From contig QWPW01000001.1 of assembly GCA_003671025.1 (NCBI GenBank), forward strand, positions 1-64,000: a DNA stretch of 64,000 nucleotides. Direction: 5' to 3'. The stretch is from Planctomycetota bacterium (GTDB lineage Bacteria > Planctomycetota > Phycisphaerae > Phycisphaerales > SM1A02). This document shows positions 60,261 through 64,000 of this stretch, in pieces (the first letter of the stretch is position 1; every line of letters starts with the position of its first letter). Under the pieces are notes generated by a model. The model worked only from the letters and a program-made list of their open reading frames with translations. It searched no databases and was not told where the DNA came from. The translations under genes were made by a program, and so were the position numbers.

Positions 60261-62209
60261 CTCACTCAGTACTTGCCGCATCTACAGACTCACCGCGGCC
60301 AATTGATCAAAGCGCAGGGTTCGCACTGTTTGTGTTACTCAAAAAGGACGCACGGCTGGTGCTCCCAGTACTTGTGCCCGCGCTGTTCATTCTTGGCGCG
60401 TTGTGCATCGTGATGGCGGTGGCTCCGCTGGCGAAGATCGTGATTGGAAGTTTGTTTTGGATTGACCGATCGTCCATGTGGACGCGAATCGCCGCGCTTG
60501 CGCCACTCTTTCTGATCGTGTTGAGTGTGCTTCCGGCGTGGTCAGCATGCGCAATCGTCATGGGGGATGTCACGCGCGGCGGAGCACTGCTCTCAACCAT
60601 GATGCCCGTCGCCGATCGAACCAAGTGGCTCTCCAAATTCTTGGTGCTCAGTGCAGTGGTCGCGTTGCTTGCAGCGCTCTGTTTCATCATCATCTCCATC
60701 AACGCCAGCGATCCGCTGAGAGGTCAATGCATCACACTGTTTGGAGTTGATCGATGGGGCGGCCGCGTGTTCGAGTCCGATTCGAGAGCGCTCCTGATAC
60801 TCATAGGCTTGAGTGTTGGTGCCGCACTCTGGAGTGCCGCCATCGCCGCGTTCGCTCCGCCGCGCTCTGCCTATCTGCTCGCGTTGACCGTGCCTTTGTT
60901 GGTGGCACTCGCAGTCTTTGGATTGAGCGAACTGTTCGCCAGTTCGGCGCGCGCGATTGCGTTTGCGATCACCGGGTTCGAACCCAAGTTTGCGCTGCCT
61001 AGCGAGAGCGAGCTCGGTTTCATTCGATTAACTCCGCAAAACTTCGAGCTTGCTGCGGGCGAATTCCGGCCCGCGATCAGTGCGATGTGGGTGATCGCAC
61101 TGGGCGCGCTGTGCCTGTGGCATGCGCGTGGAGTCATCGCGCAGCACCGAGCCCGCGTGAGTTCGGCGTGGCGCAGAGGCGTGTCGCTCGCGGCGCTCAT
61201 CGTCGCGGGCGGAGTGGTCACTGCGGCGGTTCCTGCGGCGGTAGTGATGCGGGATTGGACTCCGTACATCCCTGCGATGAGGGCGCAACAGTTTGGCTAT
61301 GAACAAGGCTGCGCGATGACGACAAAGGAGTTGGTGGCCGCGAGTCTCACCAACACGCGGCTGGTCGAAGATGAGCAAGAGTGTCAGCGGCTTCTTGACT
61401 TCGATCTCTTCGGCCGCCGTTGGCAGTATGGGCCGCAGGGAATGTATTTCGGCGCATGGTTGACGCTTCGCACCCACTTCACGCCCGAGCGGCCGGAAGA
61501 GTCGGTGGGATTGAACTTGGCCCTCCAAGAGCGCATGTCGTCCGACCCGTCGCGCGCAGAATTGGTGCGTGCATTTCATGCAGTCATCAACGATTCGTCT
61601 CAGTTCTCACTGCATCAACGTCTCGAAGCCGCGCGTGAAGTGAGCACGCTGGCGAGTTTTGAATTGGCGGCGCGCATCCTCGTCGAGAGCGCATCACCCT
61701 GTGCGCGACTGCTCGCGATTGACTACCTCGCTCAGGTGGACGGGATGCTGCCACGCAATTCCTTCGTGGCTTCGGTGGACGGCATCGGCGATGGACTCGG
61801 CGAGGGTCTTCCTCGGTTCAGGTTCGGGGGTGAAGCCAGGAGTTTGCAATGCACGCATCGCGCGAGCGCGATTGTGTCGCTCGAAATTCTTCGCCGTCAT
61901 GTTGCGGGCATCGCGCAACAACACGCGATTTATGCAGCGAAGCGCGACGACGGCACGCTGGGATGGAACGGACCCACCATCGATCTTGCCACCATCGCGA
62001 AGGCGCGCGAAGTGCTCGAGCAGCCGATCTTTGAGCTTCGCGCGTCGTATCTCGCCGAACAGGCCCGTCAGCGCGAACTTCACGGAAGCGCGGGCGCGGC
62101 AGCGTTTACAGCGGACGGCCAGCCGGATTTTGATTGCCTCGAGTGCCGCGGGTCGGATTTGTTTGATCCTGCGATCACGGATCCCGCGTACCTGCTTCCT
62201 CAAAATTAA
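60257..62209 (+). CDS. ABC transporter permease, large
   Basis: The 650-aa product has about eight hydrophobic helices: three near residues 20-110, more between 125 and 300, with a helix near 310-330. A long hydrophilic C-terminus (about 340-650) follows, of unknown fold, with SARLLAIDYLAQVDGM and a final FDCLECRGSDLF carrying a Cys-x-x-Cys. Its ATG overlaps the ATPase stop. The large soluble end is unusual for YtrA-linked permeases. The substrate is unknown; export of a peptide or a cell-envelope stress response is plausible. Confidence 0.8.
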   Translation: MTHSVLAASTDSPRPIDQSAGFALFVLLKKDARLVLPVLVPALFILGALCIVMAVAPLAKIVIGSLFWIDRSSMWTRIAALAPLFLIVLSVLPAWSACAIVMGDVTRGGALLSTMMPVADRTKWLSKFLVLSAVVALLAALCFIIISINASDPLRGQCITLFGVDRWGGRVFESDSRALLILIGLSVGAALWSAAIAAFAPPRSAYLLALTVPLLVALAVFGLSELFASSARAIAFAITGFEPKFALPSESELGFIRLTPQNFELAAGEFRPAISAMWVIALGALCLWHARGVIAQHRARVSSAWRRGVSLAALIVAGGVVTAAVPAAVVMRDWTPYIPAMRAQQFGYEQGCAMTTKELVAASLTNTRLVEDEQECQRLLDFDLFGRRWQYGPQGMYFGAWLTLRTHFTPERPEESVGLNLALQERMSSDPSRAELVRAFHAVINDSSQFSLHQRLEAAREVSTLASFELAARILVESASPCARLLAIDYLAQVDGMLPRNSFVASVDGIGDGLGEGLPRFRFGGEARSLQCTHRASAIVSLEILRRHVAGIAQQHAIYAAKRDDGTLGWNGPTIDLATIAKAREVLEQPIFELRASYLAEQARQRELHGSAGAAAFTADGQPDFDCLECRGSDLFDPAITDPAYLLPQN

Positions 62210-62265
62210 TCGCACGCGTTGCTCGCATGCGAGCAATTCTGGCGCTGCAACAGTGCCCACAAAAG

Positions 62266-62299
62266 AACCACGGCCGCGAGATTTCTCGCGGCCGTGGTT
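62266..62299 (-). terminator. rpsF terminator
   Basis: AACCACGGCCGCGAGA pairs with its complement over a 2-nt loop, a 16-bp stem. On the minus strand it is followed by CTTTTGTG. It lies after the ABC permease stop on plus and before the rpsF 3' end on minus, so both units could use it. Confidence 0.75.
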
Positions 62300-62316
62300 C
62301 TCATGACGTGTTCATG

Positions 62317-62346
62317 ATGTGCCGACATGTGCCGACATGTGCCGAC
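62317..62346. repeat. 10-bp tandem repeat, three copies
   Basis: ATGTGCCGAC occurs at 62317, 62327 and 62337 with no change. It lies in the 3' region of rpsF. Confidence 0.9.
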
Positions 62347-62387
62347 ATCGTGATCTCACTCGGCGCCTGCGCACCGAAGTGCGTACA

Positions 62388-62858
62388 TCACTCTGCGGCC
62401 GTGTCTGAAGCAACTTCGGTGCCCGCAGCGACCGGGGCCAAAACCACGGTGACCACTGCGCCGAGCTCATTCTCTCCGCCGCCTGGCTGCGACTTGCGCA
62501 GCGCGGTTTCATCGGCGAGTTGCTGACGACCTTCCATCGCCAACATCTGCTCTGCGGAAACATGATCCGCGCGCGTGATCATCGAGCGAAGAAGTTTTTC
62601 GCTGAGACGGCAGTCGCGCTCGATGAGCGTGAGCTTCTGCGCATCGCACTTGAAGTAGGTGAGGAAGTAGACGCCGCGCTTGTTGCCCTTGATGTCGTAG
62701 GCGAGGCGACGCTCGTCCCACTTGCAAAGACTGATGACCTCGGCGCCGCCCTTGGAGAGCGTCTCGAGAACGTGATCAGCGGCGGACTGCAGATCGGCCG
62801 AGACCGTCTGCGGGAAGAGGAACATGCCTTCGTAGGCGTTGATGCGTGTTTCGGCCAT
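62388..62858 (-). CDS. rpsF: 30S ribosomal protein bS6
   Basis: bS6 sits at the platform of the small subunit. The 156-aa product contains YEGMFLFPQTVSADLQSAADHVLETLSKGGAEVISLCKWDERRLAYDIKGNKRGVYFLTYF, the family signature. A long acidic/alanine tail follows (after about residue 110) compared with 135 aa in E. coli. It is 54 bp from pth. The ATG at 62858 gives the right N-terminus. Confidence 0.93.
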   Translation of the reverse strand: MAETRINAYEGMFLFPQTVSADLQSAADHVLETLSKGGAEVISLCKWDERRLAYDIKGNKRGVYFLTYFKCDAQKLTLIERDCRLSEKLLRSMITRADHVSAEQMLAMEGRQQLADETALRKSQPGGGENELGAVVTVVLAPVAAGTEVASDTAAE

Positions 62859-62912
62859 TGTTGTTTCCAATCTGAGTGCTGCGAACAATTTCGCAACGAG
62901 TGTTGTGTGTGA

Positions 62913-63644
62913 CTAGTTCAGTTTCTCGCTCTGCGAGTTGGGCGTGTTGCCCGACTCACGAGGCGCAGGCTTTGTGGTTGTTGACTTGACTTGATCGGCC
63001 TTGTTGTCCCGCTCGGGCTTCTTCACTTCGTTTGACGACTTCTTCGCTTCACTTGAGTTGACGTCCGACACCTCAGCGCGCTTGTTGAAACGATTCATGG
63101 CCTCACTGATTCCGCGAGTGATCCAACATTCCGCGGCCTCGGCGGCGAAGCGAATCGCTTCGTCGATGAGCGGTTGTTGATCCTCACGAAATCGTCCCAG
63201 CACATAGTCTCGTTGTGGAATCCGTCCTGGCGCGTCGATGCCGATGCGGCATCGCGCGTAGGTGTTGAGTCCGAGCTTTGCTTCGATGTCTGACAGTCCG
63301 TTGTGGCCGCCGGAACTGCCTTCCATGCGCAATCGAATCGATCCGCAAGGAAGTGCAATGTCGTCGACCATCACCAGCAAGTCGCGCGATGCGTCGAGCT
63401 TGTAAAAGCGCATCGCTTCCGCCACCGAGTTTCCCGCGAGGTTCATGAAGGTCATGGGCTTGAGAAGGAGAACCTTCTCGCCGCCAGACTCGCCTTCGAT
63501 CGCAAGCGCTTGAAATCGCGCCTTCGCCGTTTGCGCACCGTCGCACACACGGCGCGCCAAACGATCGATGCAGTCGAAACCCACGTTGTGGCGGGTTCGC
63601 TGATATTCGATGCCTGGGTTGCCGAGTCCGACGACGATCTTCAT
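62913..63644 (-). CDS. pth: Peptidyl-tRNA hydrolase
   Basis: Pth releases peptides from peptidyl-tRNA. The 243-aa product opens KIVVGLGNPGIEYQRTRHNVGFDCIDRLA with the conserved Asn and catalytic His, then LLKPMTFMNLAGNSV and VMVDDIALPCGSIRLR. It has an extra tail of about 50 charged residues (K, S, D, N-rich). It lies between rplY and rpsF on the same strand. Confidence 0.95.
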   Translation of the reverse strand: MKIVVGLGNPGIEYQRTRHNVGFDCIDRLARRVCDGAQTAKARFQALAIEGESGGEKVLLLKPMTFMNLAGNSVAEAMRFYKLDASRDLLVMVDDIALPCGSIRLRMEGSSGGHNGLSDIEAKLGLNTYARCRIGIDAPGRIPQRDYVLGRFREDQQPLIDEAIRFAAEAAECWITRGISEAMNRFNKRAEVSDVNSSEAKKSSNEVKKPERDNKADQVKSTTTKPAPRESGNTPNSQSEKLN

Positions 63645-63709
63645 GGTGACTTCGAGTGAAACTATGTCTTTGAACAGGTGATGAAAGCGCGAGCAGTGCA
63701 GTTGGGCAA

Positions 63710-64000
63710 TTACTTCTTGTCGTCTTCCTTCTTCGCGGGAGCAGCAGCAGCAGGAGCGGCAGCAGCAGCAGCAGGTGCAGCAGCTTCGCCCGCAGCTTCT
63801 TCCTTGACGACTTCGACGCGCACGATGATCGCGTGTGGATCGCCTGCGAGCGTGACACCGGTTGGGAGTTTGAGATCCGCAGCGGTGAAGGTGTCGTTGT
63901 GCATCGCGGTGAGATCGATGCGGATGTGCTCAGGAATATCACGCACCTTGCAGCTCACCTGAATGTCGTTGAGTTCGTTGACGATCACGACGCCCGACTT
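63710..64000 (-). CDS. rplY: 50S ribosomal protein bL25 (CTC type), partial
   Basis: The gene runs off the right edge; its 3' 97 codons are here. The protein reads SGVVIVNELNDIQVSCKVRDIPEHIRIDLTAMHNDTFTAADLKLPTGVTLAGDPHAIIVRVEVV, the C-terminal domain of the TL5/CTC group. The last 30 residues are an alanine/proline and lysine tail (EEAAGEAAAP...). It is the 5' gene of the rplY-pth-rpsF run. Confidence 0.9.
   Translation of the reverse strand, partial: KSGVVIVNELNDIQVSCKVRDIPEHIRIDLTAMHNDTFTAADLKLPTGVTLAGDPHAIIVRVEVVKEEAAGEAAAPAAAAAAPAAAAPAKKEDDKK

Overview
The window is GC-rich bacterial chromosome, densely coded, with no phage, transposase, integrase or CRISPR array. I infer a Gram-negative planctomycete, probably of the Phycisphaerae type. 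The reasons are: envelope genes (lpxA, an OmpH/Skp-like protein, lipoproteins), a VIT/von Willebrand A secretory pair, a DUF2752 protein, a GH10-like barrel protein, mraZ and csrA outside their usual neighbourhoods, and very frequent CGCG-type codon pairs. No rRNA is present, so this placement rests on gene content only.

Layout. 1-2.7 kb: a partial MBL-fold hydrolase and lpxA (minus), then lipB and an OmpH/Skp-like gene (plus). 2.7-3.1 kb: a gene-free stretch with a 15-bp and a 113-bp tandem repeat. 3.1-9.3 kb: a five-gene minus-strand run, a nucleosidase-NadD fusion, rimO, nagZ, a 79-aa protein and lepA. 9.4-18.7 kb: two tRNA-Glu genes (UUC and CUC) flank a VIT/VWA protein, a second VWA protein, an OmpR-type regulator with its kinase, and an MFS symporter. 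18.7-28.7 kb: aroB; a translationally coupled pair made of a ParA ATPase fused to a CBM48-like domain and a protein that looks like a MinD/FlhG fold without its P-loop; an M19 dipeptidase; DUF2752; two lipoproteins; a glycosyltransferase-like protein; an amidohydrolase; a flavin reductase.

28.9-35.9 kb: mraZ behind a four-repeat operator, a probable structured RNA ending in a strong terminator, csrA, a NifU-like scaffold, an unknown lipoprotein, an M48 peptidase, dapF and an M20 peptidase. 36-40 kb: a succinyl-transfer arginine/ornithine catabolic operon (class III aminotransferase, astA, astD) without astB or astE. 40.1-40.7 kb: two further candidate structured RNAs in tandem, each with its own terminator. 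40.7-50 kb: glyS, folE, a formimidoylglutamase-like ureohydrolase with an acidic tail, a ROK kinase, a DadA-like oxidoreductase, a TlpA-like protein, folD and purC.

50-58 kb: a GH10-like protein, a ComEA-like HhH protein and mfd (each overlapping the next by 4 nt), a free-standing TSCPD (NrdJ C-terminal) domain, rplI, and ssb behind a 28-bp repeat leader. 58.2-62.2 kb: an 18-bp minisatellite, then a GntR/YtrA repressor with its operator and an ABC ATPase/permease operon. 62.3-64 kb: rpsF, pth and a partial rplY (minus).

Most of the window is housekeeping. The least explained items are the ParA-CBM48/pseudo-MinD pair, the nucleosidase-NadD fusion, the GGA-rich candidate RNA beside csrA, the RNA pair at 40.2-40.6 kb, and the repeat-rich leaders. 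All start sites, RNA boundaries and operators were read by eye and have not been tested by alignment or folding software.
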